A stretch of 26,733 nt of DNA from Caldifarciminota bacterium. GTDB taxonomy: Bacteria > Hydrothermota > Hydrothermia > B15-G9 > WFZT01. Of the stretch, positions 8,146 to 15,918 are shown in pieces. The stretch lies in the NCBI GenBank assembly GCA_026991055.1, contig JALXCE010000058.1, positions 1-26,733 of the forward strand. Direction: 5' to 3'. Each line of letters starts with the position of its first letter. Positions within the stretch are counted from its first letter, which is position 1. The position numbers were made by a program, and so were the translations under genes. The notes beneath the pieces were generated by a model, which worked only from the letters and a program-made list of their open reading frames with translations, did no database searches and was not told where the DNA came from.

Positions 8146-9009
8146 ATGGAAAACATTATAAAGGAAAGTGTAAAAAATTTGAGTGAGGTTGGAAAAGAAG
8201 CCCCGAAGCTGGAAGGCGTGCCCTCCGGCATTGAGGGGCTTGATGAGCTGTTTTTTACGTCCAGAATCGAGAACGGAAAAGCGAAGAAAATCCCCCTTGG
8301 TGGCATTCCACGTTATGCCGTTGTTAATCTCACGGGTATCTCTGACACGGGAAAATCCCTGATGGTGGAGCAGTTTGCTGTTAAGCAGGCATCACTGGGA
8401 CGTAAAGTGGCATTTATCACAGTTGAAACCCCTGCGACCTTCCTCTCCATAGGATTGAAGGAGCGTGCCACTGCCATGGGCATTGAGGACCTGAAGACTG
8501 TTGAAGACAACATTTACATCATCGACGCTGCAAGCTACAGCACCCTTCGCGAGGATATTAAAGTTCTCCTCGACACACTCGCTTACACGATTAAGACATA
8601 TAAAATCAAATACACGGTGATTGACTCGGTAACCGGTCTCTACGAGGCGAAAGAGATGCTTGCTCGAACATTCGTCCGGCAGATATTCAATTTCCTCAAA
8701 AAATGGTATCAGACTGCTTTGCTGGTTTCACAGAAGCGCTCAGGTCACGAGGAATTTTCTGCGGAGGCAGCTGGTGGCTACGCAGTTTCCCATATCGTTG
8801 ACTGCACCATGGTTCTAACAAAGAAGATGATTCAGAGCCAGTATGACGAACGCCTTTACAAGCGTCCAATTGGTGAGATGATGCGATTCTTCAGGATTGA
8901 CGGGTGCCGCATGTGCGGTCATGATACAGATACACACGTAATGGAAATTACTGAAGGTGGTCTTGTCAGGATAGGTCCACGTCTTAAGGACCTGCTCAGA
9001 AAAACCTAA
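8146..9009 (+). CDS. KaiC-like RecA-fold ATPase
   Basis: A 287-residue single-domain protein of the KaiC/RadA ATPase group; such proteins act as ATP-driven switches, sometimes autokinases, in signalling. After a leader ending VPSGIEGLDELF, the nucleotide loop GISDTGKS is at about residues 64-71, the Walker B strand is YTVIDSVTGLY, and FITVETP resembles the KaiC segment after the first helix. Near the C terminus CRMCGHDTDTH (Cys254, Cys257) could be a small metal site. It recalls the archaeal/thermophile KaiC-domain families (AF_0795-like, from memory) that regularly sit next to a small helix-turn-helix partner, which is the next gene here. The start chosen is ATG 8146; ATG 8113 and codons back to 8020 are also in frame, but they overlap the promoter and the fold-back element. 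SD-led spacing to the next gene is 15 bp. Function in this organism is unknown. Confidence 0.85.
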   Translation: MENIIKESVKNLSEVGKEAPKLEGVPSGIEGLDELFFTSRIENGKAKKIPLGGIPRYAVVNLTGISDTGKSLMVEQFAVKQASLGRKVAFITVETPATFLSIGLKERATAMGIEDLKTVEDNIYIIDAASYSTLREDIKVLLDTLAYTIKTYKIKYTVIDSVTGLYEAKEMLARTFVRQIFNFLKKWYQTALLVSQKRSGHEEFSAEAAGGYAVSHIVDCTMVLTKKMIQSQYDERLYKRPIGEMMRFFRIDGCRMCGHDTDTHVMEITEGGLVRIGPRLKDLLRKT

Positions 9010-9024
9010 AAGGAGGTGAGAAAA

Positions 9025-9645
9025 ATGCCGGTACTTCAACCTGATGAAATAAAAACCTACGATCTTGATACCCTTGCAATCAGGGTATTTTTGAAGGCAC
9101 TTGAGATTCTTGGGGGGCCAAAAAAACTGATCGAGCTAAGAAACTTAACCTGGATTACATCATTAATGGAAGCTGCCTACGCGATTGTCCTATCTGAGGA
9201 AGCATTCAAAACTGAGGATGAAATTGCCGCATTCCTGGGCCTTACGAGGCAAACAGTGAGAAACATTTTAAGAGCAGACCCTGACCTTGTAATGGCAAAA
9301 ATTGAAGGTGAGCTCAAAGAAAAGACACCGAAGGCACACACCGCTGGTGGACTTGCAAAAATTGCCTACAAAGAAATTAAAGAAGGCAGGGATAACCTCA
9401 ACATCTTTATCTATGCACTACAGAACGCATCAGAGACCCTCGGGATTTACTGGCCCATTGAGGTTTTAAAAAGGATCAAAGGCCTGAACTTCCCTGCTGA
9501 CAAAGAGGCTCTTAAAGAGAGACTCTCTGGTGTAAAGATCAAAGACAAACCGTCTGACGAGATTTTAGAGAAGCTCACTTATCCTGTAAAAAGTCCAAGT
9601 GACCTTCTCCACCAGATCAGAAAAACCCTTGAAGGAGGTGAGTAA
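9025..9645 (+). CDS. Small HTH protein, partner of the KaiC-like ATPase
   Basis: A 206-residue protein without signal peptide or membrane segment. The first half contains a conserved-looking helical module followed by a probable helix-turn-helix around residues 66-88 (EDEIAAFLGLTRQTVRNILR), suggesting DNA or RNA contact. The second half is charged and helical, with a region LNIFIYALQNASETLGIYWPIEVLKR of no recognised fold. It resembles the probable regulatory family described as occurring beside archaeal KaiC-domain genes (TIGR03879-like, from memory). The ATG at 9025 is preferred over the in-frame GTG at 9016, because GTG lies inside the Shine-Dalgarno GGAGGTGAG. The stop codon TAA shares its last A with the ATG of the next gene, so the two are coupled. 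The simplest inference is that the KaiC-like ATPase controls this protein's activity. Confidence 0.75.
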   Translation: MPVLQPDEIKTYDLDTLAIRVFLKALEILGGPKKLIELRNLTWITSLMEAAYAIVLSEEAFKTEDEIAAFLGLTRQTVRNILRADPDLVMAKIEGELKEKTPKAHTAGGLAKIAYKEIKEGRDNLNIFIYALQNASETLGIYWPIEVLKRIKGLNFPADKEALKERLSGVKIKDKPSDEILEKLTYPVKSPSDLLHQIRKTLEGGE

Positions 9646-11372
9646 TGGTAATAAGGAAGAGACATGCAGAGTTGCTAATCAAGTCAAGAGACGAAGGTGT
9701 TAAATTTGCCGATGTCCTCGGTGATGATATTCATTATCTCGATAATCTCGAAAAAATGGGTCTAATTGAGCTCGATGACGAGGGCATTTTCACTACAACA
9801 TATTCAGGAGCCCTTTTGGCCGAAACCATTGAAAAAGTTCCTGAGTACGGTGGTATTCCTTTAGAGGAGTGGGATGATTCTTTCAGATTCCTGGGCTCTG
9901 AAATAATTACAATGCTTTATACGTCAAAAAATGTTCAGGGTAAAACCCACAGTTCGTTCGCGGGAGAGCTTGAAAAGAGAGGGCTTGCGAAGGATGGACA
10001 TCTTACTGACCTTGCGTACTCGATTATTGAACACTATGAGAGGGCGCATCCGAGACTCGTTATCTCAAAAGAGCTTGCAGAGACGATGAGGAAAATGCCT
10101 CCAGGACCGGGACTTACAAAGTTTCTCACGGCCGACAAATTCCATCTACTTGAGCTCGAGTCCATGAGGTTATTGTCGTTTAGTATTCCTAAAAGTGAAG
10201 TTTATTCCCTCTCTGGTTTAGGTCAGCAGATTAGAGCGGCAATCACGACCAGTGCTCCTGCCTATGATGTTGTGATTGATGATCACGTGTTAAAACTCTT
10301 CTACGATGGAAGTTACAAAGACTCTCCTCTGTTTAACCGACTGGTTGCAATGGCCTTTGTAACTCCTGAAGGGGAGTTGCTCCAGGCAGGTAAGCACCTT
10401 GTTTCGGCTGCCAGAATTTACTTTGACGGTCCTATTACAGTTAATCCTTCTCTTCATCTCGAGCTTTTCGACATCTATACGTTGAAGGCTATTGCCGAGC
10501 TCGAGAATGAAGGTGAGACCGAGATAGATGAGGAAAAAATCAGACTCCGTATAAAAAAGAAATTTGAACTCCAGGATATAAATCTCAAGCTGCATTTAAA
10601 CAGGCTGATGGCTGTGAGACTTGTTAATATTTCTTTTGCGGGTGATAAGGCTATTTACAATTTGAGCGACTGGGGAAGGGAGGTTTACGAACACCAGAAG
10701 TTGGGAGAGAAGGCGGTTCCAGCCCATGCTGTTAAATCGATCACTCTCACAAGGATGGAATTTACTGCACCTGAATACGACTGGTTTATGGATGGAGAGA
10801 AGGCTGGAGTATCTGGAAATGGATATCCTTCAAAGGCTGGTAAAACCTACGCAAGAATTGCATCCAATGCGGAGAAGATTCCGTTCGTTGAAAATATCGA
10901 GCTAAAGGCATTGAGACTTGTGCCCCTTTTCACCGGTAGTTACATAGACGACCTCGAGAAGTTCTGGAAAGAGGATACACCGCTTCTTGAGGCCCTTTCG
11001 TCACTGGATGCAGATGGGATTGTGGACCTTCTGCCCGGCAATGCTGTTGTCCTTACAGAGGCAGGCAGATTGGTGAAACGGGCTCTCCAGTCTGTGCCCG
11101 ACACGATTCAATTCCCAATACATCCGCTACTTGCAAGAATACTTGAGAAGTTAAAGGACGAGCTTGATCAGGGCCGCAGTCTTGAAGAGGCTTTGAAGCG
11201 AACAGAGAAGGAGCTTGAAATACCGGCGAAAGAATTTGAGGACCTCATTCTCTATGCCAAGAGGGTGAAGTTTATTGGAGCGAGGAATTTGACACCGCAT
11301 GGTAAATATATCGTGGAGGCAATAAAGGAACTTGCGAAGATCAGGAAGGTTTGGGAAGAGGTTCTGGATTGA
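9645..11372 (+). CDS. DUF505-like protein, function unknown
   Basis: A 575-residue soluble protein. The N terminus (VIRKRHAELLIKSRDEGVKF) followed by repeated winged-helix-like segments (for example LDNLEKMGLIELDDEGIFTTTYSG at 31-54, LEKRGLAKDGHLTDLAYSIIE near 110-130, MAVRLVNISFAGDKAIYNLSDWGREVYE near 325) resembles the DUF505 family of archaea and thermophilic bacteria, an assignment made from memory and not by search. The repeated pattern 'short helix pair, then L..L.LT..G' suggests several tandem winged-helix modules, so nucleic-acid or protein binding is plausible; no catalytic motif is visible. The strong GGAGGTGA site directly before ATG overlaps the end of the HTH gene. A G-rich hairpin follows 6 bp after the stop, before the protease gene. 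It is the largest member of the cassette. Confidence 0.65.
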   Translation: MVIRKRHAELLIKSRDEGVKFADVLGDDIHYLDNLEKMGLIELDDEGIFTTTYSGALLAETIEKVPEYGGIPLEEWDDSFRFLGSEIITMLYTSKNVQGKTHSSFAGELEKRGLAKDGHLTDLAYSIIEHYERAHPRLVISKELAETMRKMPPGPGLTKFLTADKFHLLELESMRLLSFSIPKSEVYSLSGLGQQIRAAITTSAPAYDVVIDDHVLKLFYDGSYKDSPLFNRLVAMAFVTPEGELLQAGKHLVSAARIYFDGPITVNPSLHLELFDIYTLKAIAELENEGETEIDEEKIRLRIKKKFELQDINLKLHLNRLMAVRLVNISFAGDKAIYNLSDWGREVYEHQKLGEKAVPAHAVKSITLTRMEFTAPEYDWFMDGEKAGVSGNGYPSKAGKTYARIASNAEKIPFVENIELKALRLVPLFTGSYIDDLEKFWKEDTPLLEALSSLDADGIVDLLPGNAVVLTEAGRLVKRALQSVPDTIQFPIHPLLARILEKLKDELDQGRSLEEALKRTEKELEIPAKEFEDLILYAKRVKFIGARNLTPHGKYIVEAIKELAKIRKVWEEVLD

Positions 11373-11378
11373 TGGTGA

Positions 11379-11407
11379 GGGGGGCGGCGCCTTCGGCGCC
11401 GCCCTCT
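11379..11407 (+). terminator. G-rich hairpin with TTC loop after the DUF505-like gene
   Basis: GGGCGGCGCC-TTC-GGCGCCGCCC (11382-11404) is a perfect 10-bp stem extended by a few weaker pairs. It starts 6 bp after the stop codon and is followed by TCTAAAATTT, without a real T tract, so it may attenuate transcription or protect the 3' end rather than terminate it. The left flank GTGAGGGGGGCG is shared with the hairpin at 17935. Confidence 0.6.
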
Positions 11408-11437
11408 AAAATTTAAAAACAAACAGGAGGTAATCTT

Positions 11438-12289
11438 ATGTACGATCCATTCTCGTTGTTGTTTCTTATACTAACATTGATAGCCCTGATATACCCCCAG
11501 CTTCAGCATAAATTCCTGATCGGGGGTAGGCTGTCGCTCATAAAAAAACTTGAGCAAAAACGTGGTTCCAGAGTCATTACCATGATTCACAGGCAGGAAA
11601 AGATCGGACTCTTCGGAATCCCCTTCTTCCGTTTCATTGATATAGAGGATTCAGAAGAGATTTTGAGGGCTATCAGAATGACGCCAAGGGATATCCCGAT
11701 TGACCTCGTATTACACACTCCCGGTGGACTCGTACTTGCAGCAACCCAGATAGCGAGGGCGATAAAGGATCATCCGGCGAAAACAACGGTTATAGTTCCT
11801 CACTATGCCATGAGTGGTGGAACATTGATAGCCCTTGCAGCCGATGAAATTATCATGGACCCTCATGCTGTTCTTGGTCCTGTCGATCCACAGCTCTCTG
11901 AAGGTCAGGGTGCAGTTCCTGCCGCATCCATAGTCAAGGTTGTTGAGGAAAAAGGTAAGGAGAATGTAGAAGATGACACCCTCATCAAGGCTGATGTTGC
12001 AAAGAAAGCACTTGAACAGGTGAAGAATATTGTCTACAACCTGCTCGAAGGAAAGCTGGATGAAGAAAAGAGAAAAGAAATAGCGGATAGGCTGTCACAG
12101 GGATATTACACCCATGATTATCCGATAACTGTTGAGGAAGCCCGTGCCATGGGTTTGAAAGTTTCAACGGATGTGCCAAAGGAAGTCTATGATTTGATGA
12201 ATCTGTATCCGCAGGCACAGCATGGTAAACCCGGAGTGGAGTTTATCCCGGTTCCATACCACAGCCCCAAGGGCACAAATCACGGATAA
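11438..12289 (+). CDS. Membrane-anchored ClpP/SppA-type serine protease (SDH_sah-like)
   Basis: A 283-residue protein of the ClpP/crotonase fold, close to the serine dehydrogenase proteinase-like family (PF01972) and to NfeD-associated proteases. Residues 7-20 form one N-terminal membrane segment (LLFLILTLIALIYP). The substrate strand HTPGGLVLAA (93-102) and the nucleophile elbow AMSGGTLIALAADEI, with Ser126, are intact. Lys167 in SIVKVVE lies 41 residues later, the same Ser-Lys separation I recall for the Pyrococcus 1510-N protease, and is a candidate base. A charged C-terminal half follows, ending in a Pro/His-rich tail. A good GGAGG stands seven bases before ATG. It is the fourth gene of the cassette after a hairpin, so it may be expressed at a different level. 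Peptidase activity is inferred; 'serine dehydrogenase' in databases is probably a misnomer. Confidence 0.83.
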   Translation: MYDPFSLLFLILTLIALIYPQLQHKFLIGGRLSLIKKLEQKRGSRVITMIHRQEKIGLFGIPFFRFIDIEDSEEILRAIRMTPRDIPIDLVLHTPGGLVLAATQIARAIKDHPAKTTVIVPHYAMSGGTLIALAADEIIMDPHAVLGPVDPQLSEGQGAVPAASIVKVVEEKGKENVEDDTLIKADVAKKALEQVKNIVYNLLEGKLDEEKRKEIADRLSQGYYTHDYPITVEEARAMGLKVSTDVPKEVYDLMNLYPQAQHGKPGVEFIPVPYHSPKGTNHG

Positions 12290-12297
12290 TTTATATG

Positions 12298-12322
12298 CCC
12301 CCACGCACTTCGTGCGTGGGGG
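12298..12322 (+). terminator. G-rich hairpin with TTC loop after the protease gene
   Basis: CCCCCACGCAC-TTC-GTGCGTGGGGG is a perfect 11-bp stem starting 9 bp after the stop codon. It differs at three of 25 positions from the tip of the fold-back element at 8040-8064, so this sequence is a dispersed repeat in the genome. No T tract follows. Confidence 0.6.
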
Positions 12323-12388
12323 ACATCAGATGAATGGCAACCCTATAATTTTCAAACAGTTAACCTTGGCTGATTATATTTCCAAATT

Positions 12389-12500
12389 CCCCTTGATTCA
12401 CGGGAGAAAATTGAGGCAAGGGGTCCTATTTTGATTTTTGGATTTCAAGCAATGTGTCTCCTCTTTGTACTCTCTCCCACAGGTTTTGCCCGTGAGAGAG
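12389..12500. other. Convergent intergenic hairpins
   Basis: Between the convergent protease and dehydrogenase genes two further inverted repeats occur: CCCCTTG (12389-12395) with CAAGGGG (12417-12423), followed by TCCTATTTTGATTTTTGG, and CTCTCTC-CC-AC..GT-GAGAGAG (12470-12500). The first could end the rightward transcript although its loop is long. No gene is seen in 12290-12556. Confidence 0.35.
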
Positions 12501-12556
12501 GGTATGTGAGAAGTTACATCTTAAAATTCACGTCAGGGAAATCCCATTCACACCCA

Positions 12557-13519
12557 TTAATCAATCCACAAAACCGTATTCCAGGGCTTCTCTCCGTATT
12601 TCAAATATTTAATCACTGCCTCGGCCGCTATTTCGGACATCTTGTTGCGTGTCCAATAGGTGGCACTTCCAATATGAGGCAAGAGCACCACATTGTTGAG
12701 CTTTTTTAGCTCGTCGGACACCTCAGGCTCCCTTTCATACACGTCCAGTCCAGCTCCCCATATCCAGCCCTCTTTCAGAGCCTTTATCAGAGCCTTCTCA
12801 TCCACCACGGGCCCACGAGCAACGTTAACTAAAATCGCATTAGGCTTCATCATTTTTAATTCCCTTTCTCCAATCAAATGATAGGTCTCACTCGTAAGCG
12901 GAGTATGAAGCGTCACATAGTCTGATTCCTTAAGTAGTTCATCAAGCCCGGAAAATTCTGCACCAAGCTCCTTTTCCTTCTCAGGTTTCCTTGTTCTGCT
13001 GTAGTAAAGGATTTTCATGTCGAAGCCTCTTGCCCTCTTTGCCACAGCCTGACCGATTCGTCCAAAGCCTACAACTCCCAGTGTTCTTCCCACAAAATCT
13101 TGACCGAGAAACAGGAATGGCCCCCAGCCTTTGAATTTACCCTCCCTAACAAATCTGTCAGCCTCCACAATGCGCCTTGCCACGGCAAACATCAGGGCCC
13201 AGGTAAGGTCCGCCGTTGCGTCAGTCAGGACATCAGGTGTGTTAGTTACCACAATTTTTCTTTTCTTTGCCACCTCAAGGTCAATATTGTCGTAACCCAC
13301 AGCATAGTTGGCAATAATTTTGAGCTGGGGAGCAGATTCGATTACCTCTCTGTCGAATTTCATGGAAAGAAGCGGAATGACAGCATCAGCGTCCTTGATT
13401 AATTCCTTGAGTTCCTCTTTGCTCTGCGGGGGATTTTCAGGGATAACTACTTCAAACCCCGCATCCCTTAGAAGTTTTATCCCGGCATCCGGAATCTTTG
13501 CTGGAATAACGACCTTCAT
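12557..13519 (-). CDS. D-2-hydroxyacid dehydrogenase, glyoxylate/hydroxypyruvate reductase type
   Basis: A 320-residue NAD(P)-dependent reductase of the D-isomer 2-hydroxyacid dehydrogenase family. The Rossmann loop is GVVGFGRIGQAVAKR (148-162). The catalytic trio is present: Arg235 in NVARGPVVDE, Glu264 in YEREPE and His282 in PHIGSAT. The strand after the loop ends YYSRTRK without an acidic residue, which favours NADP(H) acceptance. Overall pattern and length (no ACT or other C-terminal domain) match archaeal-type glyoxylate reductases better than SerA. The ATG abuts the stop codon of the upstream fhs gene with no gap, so the two are cotranscribed and probably coupled. Linkage to formate-tetrahydrofolate ligase suggests a role where glyoxylate, glycine and one-carbon units meet, but hydroxypyruvate, phosphoglycerate or another 2-oxo acid remains possible. 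Confidence 0.88.
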   Translation of the reverse strand: MKVVIPAKIPDAGIKLLRDAGFEVVIPENPPQSKEELKELIKDADAVIPLLSMKFDREVIESAPQLKIIANYAVGYDNIDLEVAKKRKIVVTNTPDVLTDATADLTWALMFAVARRIVEADRFVREGKFKGWGPFLFLGQDFVGRTLGVVGFGRIGQAVAKRARGFDMKILYYSRTRKPEKEKELGAEFSGLDELLKESDYVTLHTPLTSETYHLIGERELKMMKPNAILVNVARGPVVDEKALIKALKEGWIWGAGLDVYEREPEVSDELKKLNNVVLLPHIGSATYWTRNKMSEIAAEAVIKYLKYGEKPWNTVLWID

Positions 13520-15190
13520 CTAAAACACTCCAAGAATTTCTCCGTCATCTGTGAGGTCAACGTTGACCGCAGCGGGAACCTTTGGAAGCCCCGGCATTGT
13601 CATTATATCGCCAGTAATGGGAATGACAAACCTTGAGCCAGCGGCAAGCCTTACCTCGCGGACGTTGATTTTGAATCCCGTAGGTCGCCCAAGGAGCTTC
13701 GGATTGTCGGAAAGTGAATACTGGGTCTTTGCCATACAGATGTATGCATCTCTGAACCCCATCTTTTCATAGCGTTCAAGGGCCTTGAGGGCTTTGCTTG
13801 TGTATTCCACTCCATCTGCACCATAAATTTCTTTTGCAATACGCTCTATCTTTTCTTTAAGTGGCATATCAATCTCATAAATGGGCCTGTAATTGGGTTT
13901 TTCATTTTCGAGTGCATCTAAAACTTTTTCTGCCAGCTCCACTCCGCCTTCACTTCCTTTTGCCCAGACCTCTGAGAGTGCGAAGCGGACACCTTTCTTC
14001 TCTAATAATTCGCTCAATTTTTTAATCTCTGCATCGGTATCAGTGGGGAATCGGTTGATGGCAACAACTGAAGGAATGCCGAATTTTGCTATATTTTCGA
14101 TGTGTTTTTCCAGATTCCCAAATCCGCGCTCGAGGGCCTCCACATTTTCCTCAGCAAGCTGATCTTTTGGAACACCTCCGTGGAATTTCAACGCCCTGAT
14201 AGAGGCGACAATGACTGTTACATCAGGCGAGAATCCACCGATTCTTGAAACAATGTTGAGGAATTTCTCAGCCCCAAGGTCAGCCCCAAATCCAGCCTCT
14301 GTGACGGTAATTTCAGCGAGTTTTAACGAAAGTTTTGTTGCAAGGATGGAATTTGTCCCGTGGGCAATATTACCAAACGGGCCGATGTGGACAAATGCGG
14401 GCGTGTTTTCAATGGTCTGAACGAGGTTGGGCTTCAGCGCATCTCTCAGCAGCGCTGCCATAGCTCCGTTGGCTTTGAGGTCTTTTGCCGTAATGGGCTC
14501 TCTTTTCCTCGTGTATGCGGCAATGATATTCCCCAGCCTTTCCTTGAGGTCCCGATAGTTTAGAGAAAGGCCAAGAATTGCCATAATTTCTGATGCAGGG
14601 GTGATATCGAATCCATCTTCGCGCGGGAATCCGTTGGATACACCACCAAGTCCCACGACAATACTCCGCAGGGCACGGTCATTCATATCAATAGCGCGTC
14701 TCCAGGCTATTCTTCGAGCGTCTATTCCGAGTTCGTTGCCCTGATGAATGTGATTGTCAATCATTGCAGAGAGGAGGTTATGTGCAGAATTGACCGCATG
14801 AAAGTCTCCTGTGAAATGGAGATTTATGTCCTCCATGGGCAATACCTGCGAGTAACCACCGCCAGCCGCTCCACCTTTTATGCCAAAAACAGGGCCAAGA
14901 GAGGGCTCTCTGAGGGTGACTATTGATTTTTTGCCGAGCCTATTGAGAGCCATGCTCAGACCAATTGAGGTAGTTGTTTTGCCTTCTCCTGCAGGAGTCG
15001 GATTGATGGCAGTCACAAGGATGAGTTTTCCATCCTGCTCCCCCTCCAGTTCATTAAATATAGAGAGGTTAACTTTTGCCTTGTAATTTCCGTAAAGCTC
15101 CAGATATCCTTCGGATATTCCGGCTTTTTTTGCAATTTCTCTGATATCTTCTAATTTTGCCTCATGTGCAATTTCGATATCGGATTTCAT
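13520..15190 (-). CDS. fhs: Formate-tetrahydrofolate ligase
   Basis: Fhs makes 10-formyltetrahydrofolate from formate, tetrahydrofolate and ATP, feeding purine synthesis, formyl-Met-tRNA or an acetyl-CoA type pathway. The 556-residue length is the family norm. The ATP loop is PTPAGEGKTTT (64-74, Lys71), followed by the characteristic REPSLGPVFGIKGGAAGGGYSQ-type segment (from about residue 94), FTGDFHAV, and C-terminal PITGDIMTMPGLPK. Ribosome site GGAGG lies six bases before the ATG and a well-formed promoter lies just upstream. It leads a two-gene leftward operon with the 2-hydroxyacid dehydrogenase. No folD or other Wood-Ljungdahl genes are in the window, so anabolic one-carbon supply is the safest reading. 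Confidence 0.97.
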   Translation of the reverse strand: MKSDIEIAHEAKLEDIREIAKKAGISEGYLELYGNYKAKVNLSIFNELEGEQDGKLILVTAINPTPAGEGKTTTSIGLSMALNRLGKKSIVTLREPSLGPVFGIKGGAAGGGYSQVLPMEDINLHFTGDFHAVNSAHNLLSAMIDNHIHQGNELGIDARRIAWRRAIDMNDRALRSIVVGLGGVSNGFPREDGFDITPASEIMAILGLSLNYRDLKERLGNIIAAYTRKREPITAKDLKANGAMAALLRDALKPNLVQTIENTPAFVHIGPFGNIAHGTNSILATKLSLKLAEITVTEAGFGADLGAEKFLNIVSRIGGFSPDVTVIVASIRALKFHGGVPKDQLAEENVEALERGFGNLEKHIENIAKFGIPSVVAINRFPTDTDAEIKKLSELLEKKGVRFALSEVWAKGSEGGVELAEKVLDALENEKPNYRPIYEIDMPLKEKIERIAKEIYGADGVEYTSKALKALERYEKMGFRDAYICMAKTQYSLSDNPKLLGRPTGFKINVREVRLAAGSRFVIPITGDIMTMPGLPKVPAAVNVDLTDDGEILGVF

Positions 15191-15221
15191 AGAGCGCCTC
15201 CTTCAAGGTTTATTCACGAAA

Positions 15222-15250
15222 AATATAATGGAAAAACTGCATATTGTAAA
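15222..15250 (-). promoter_or_regulatory. Promoter of fhs
   Basis: Minus strand: TTTACA (15245-15250), 17-base spacer, TATATT (15222-15227). The expected start near 15215 gives a leader of about 25 bases that contains the GGAGG site of fhs. Confidence 0.6.
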
Positions 15251-15292
15251 ATTTTATACGGTCTAATGCTTATAGGGTGGAAAAATTTTACC

Positions 15293-15317
15293 TTTGCAAT
15301 TTGCAGGGTATTTGCAA
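15293..15317. repeat. Three direct TTTGCA repeats between divergent fhs and pilin genes
   Basis: TTTGCAA (15293-15299), TTTGCAG (15300-15306) and TTTGCAA (15311-15317) stand in tandem, 43 bp upstream of the fhs -35 and 35 bp upstream of the putative pilin -35. They could be a regulator's half-sites; the region is A+T-rich, so chance cannot be excluded. Confidence 0.35.
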
Positions 15318-15351
15318 AATTCAACCACCTACCCAAAAGAATCTGTGGATT

Positions 15352-15379
15352 TTGAGGCAAAAATTCAGTGGAATAAAAA
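15352..15379 (+). promoter_or_regulatory. Putative promoter of the first pilin gene
   Basis: TTGAGG (15352-15357), 16-base spacer, TAAAAA (15374-15379); the start would be near 15386, leaving a short leader with GGAGGTGAG. No sigma-54 type GG-N10-GC motif was found, although pilins are often controlled that way. Confidence 0.35.
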
Positions 15380-15408
15380 TTGCAGTGTAATTAGTGGAGG
15401 TGAGTGTC

Positions 15409-15918
15409 ATGACAAAAGATAGAGGATTCACTCTGGTTGAGCTTTTAATTGCTGTGGCGATTGTTGCAGTACTTGCGGCAATTGCCATTCCACAGTACAA
15501 GAAATTCCAGTTTCGCGCCAAGAGGAGTGAGGCTTATACCAATTTGAAGGCTATTAGAATTTGTGAGGAAACTTATGCCTCAGAGCATGGGGGGTATCTT
15601 ACCGAAGGATGGCATCCTGTTGGCCCCCCAGCAAATCCACGTAAAATGAAGTGGAATCCACCTCCGTGGAGCAACTTTGTGAAACTCGGTTTTTATCCTG
15701 CTGGTGATGTATATTTTACATACGGCATTAAGAAGAAGGACGCTACTTCTGATATGAACGTTGACCCCGAATCAGGGGATTCTGTGCCTGTCAGAGATAG
15801 AATAGTAGATATAACAATCATTGCAGCAAGCGATCTCGACGGAGATCATTCATGGAGCTTTATAGGGATAACAGACGAAAATGTCAGATTAATTGGACCT
15901 CAGTATGATGATTTCTGA
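15409..15918 (+). CDS. Type IV pilin-like prepilin (orphan)
   Basis: A 169-residue class-III signal protein. The leader MTKDRG is followed by FTLVELLIAVAIVAVLAAIA, so prepilin peptidase should cut after Gly6 and methylate Phe7; Glu11 is the conserved mature Glu5. The hydrophobic helix (7-28) is followed by the typical alpha1 continuation IPQYKKFQFRAKRSEAYTNLKAIRICEETYASEHG. The globular part ends with DLDGDHSW and the terminal IGPQYDDF, shared exactly with the pilin at 23631. ATG 15409 is chosen because an in-frame GTG at 15394 overlaps the GGAGGTGAG site. It stands alone between fhs and a YjjX-type gene, and its last 19 bp overlap the tail of the latter on the other strand. It is likely a major or minor pilin or a pseudopilin assembled by machinery encoded elsewhere. 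Confidence 0.9.
   Translation: MTKDRGFTLVELLIAVAIVAVLAAIAIPQYKKFQFRAKRSEAYTNLKAIRICEETYASEHGGYLTEGWHPVGPPANPRKMKWNPPPWSNFVKLGFYPAGDVYFTYGIKKKDATSDMNVDPESGDSVPVRDRIVDITIIAASDLDGDHSWSFIGITDENVRLIGPQYDDF

Noticed and set aside
9016..9024. GTG start at 9016 for the HTH gene
   Set aside because: It lies inside the GGAGGTGAG ribosome site of the ATG at 9025.
12470..12500. Hairpin CTCTCTCCCAC/GTGAGAGAG as a bidirectional intrinsic terminator
   Set aside because: The stem needs a two-base bulge and is not followed by a T tract on either strand; kept only as a structural note.
15394..15408. GTG start at 15394 for the first pilin
   Set aside because: The GTG is part of the Shine-Dalgarno GGAGGTGAG, and ATG 15409 yields the normal six-residue prepilin leader.
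15251..15408. Sigma-54 promoter for the pilin gene
   Set aside because: No GG and GC dinucleotides at the required ten-base spacing with TGGC/TTGC context; a -35/-10 type arrangement is seen instead.
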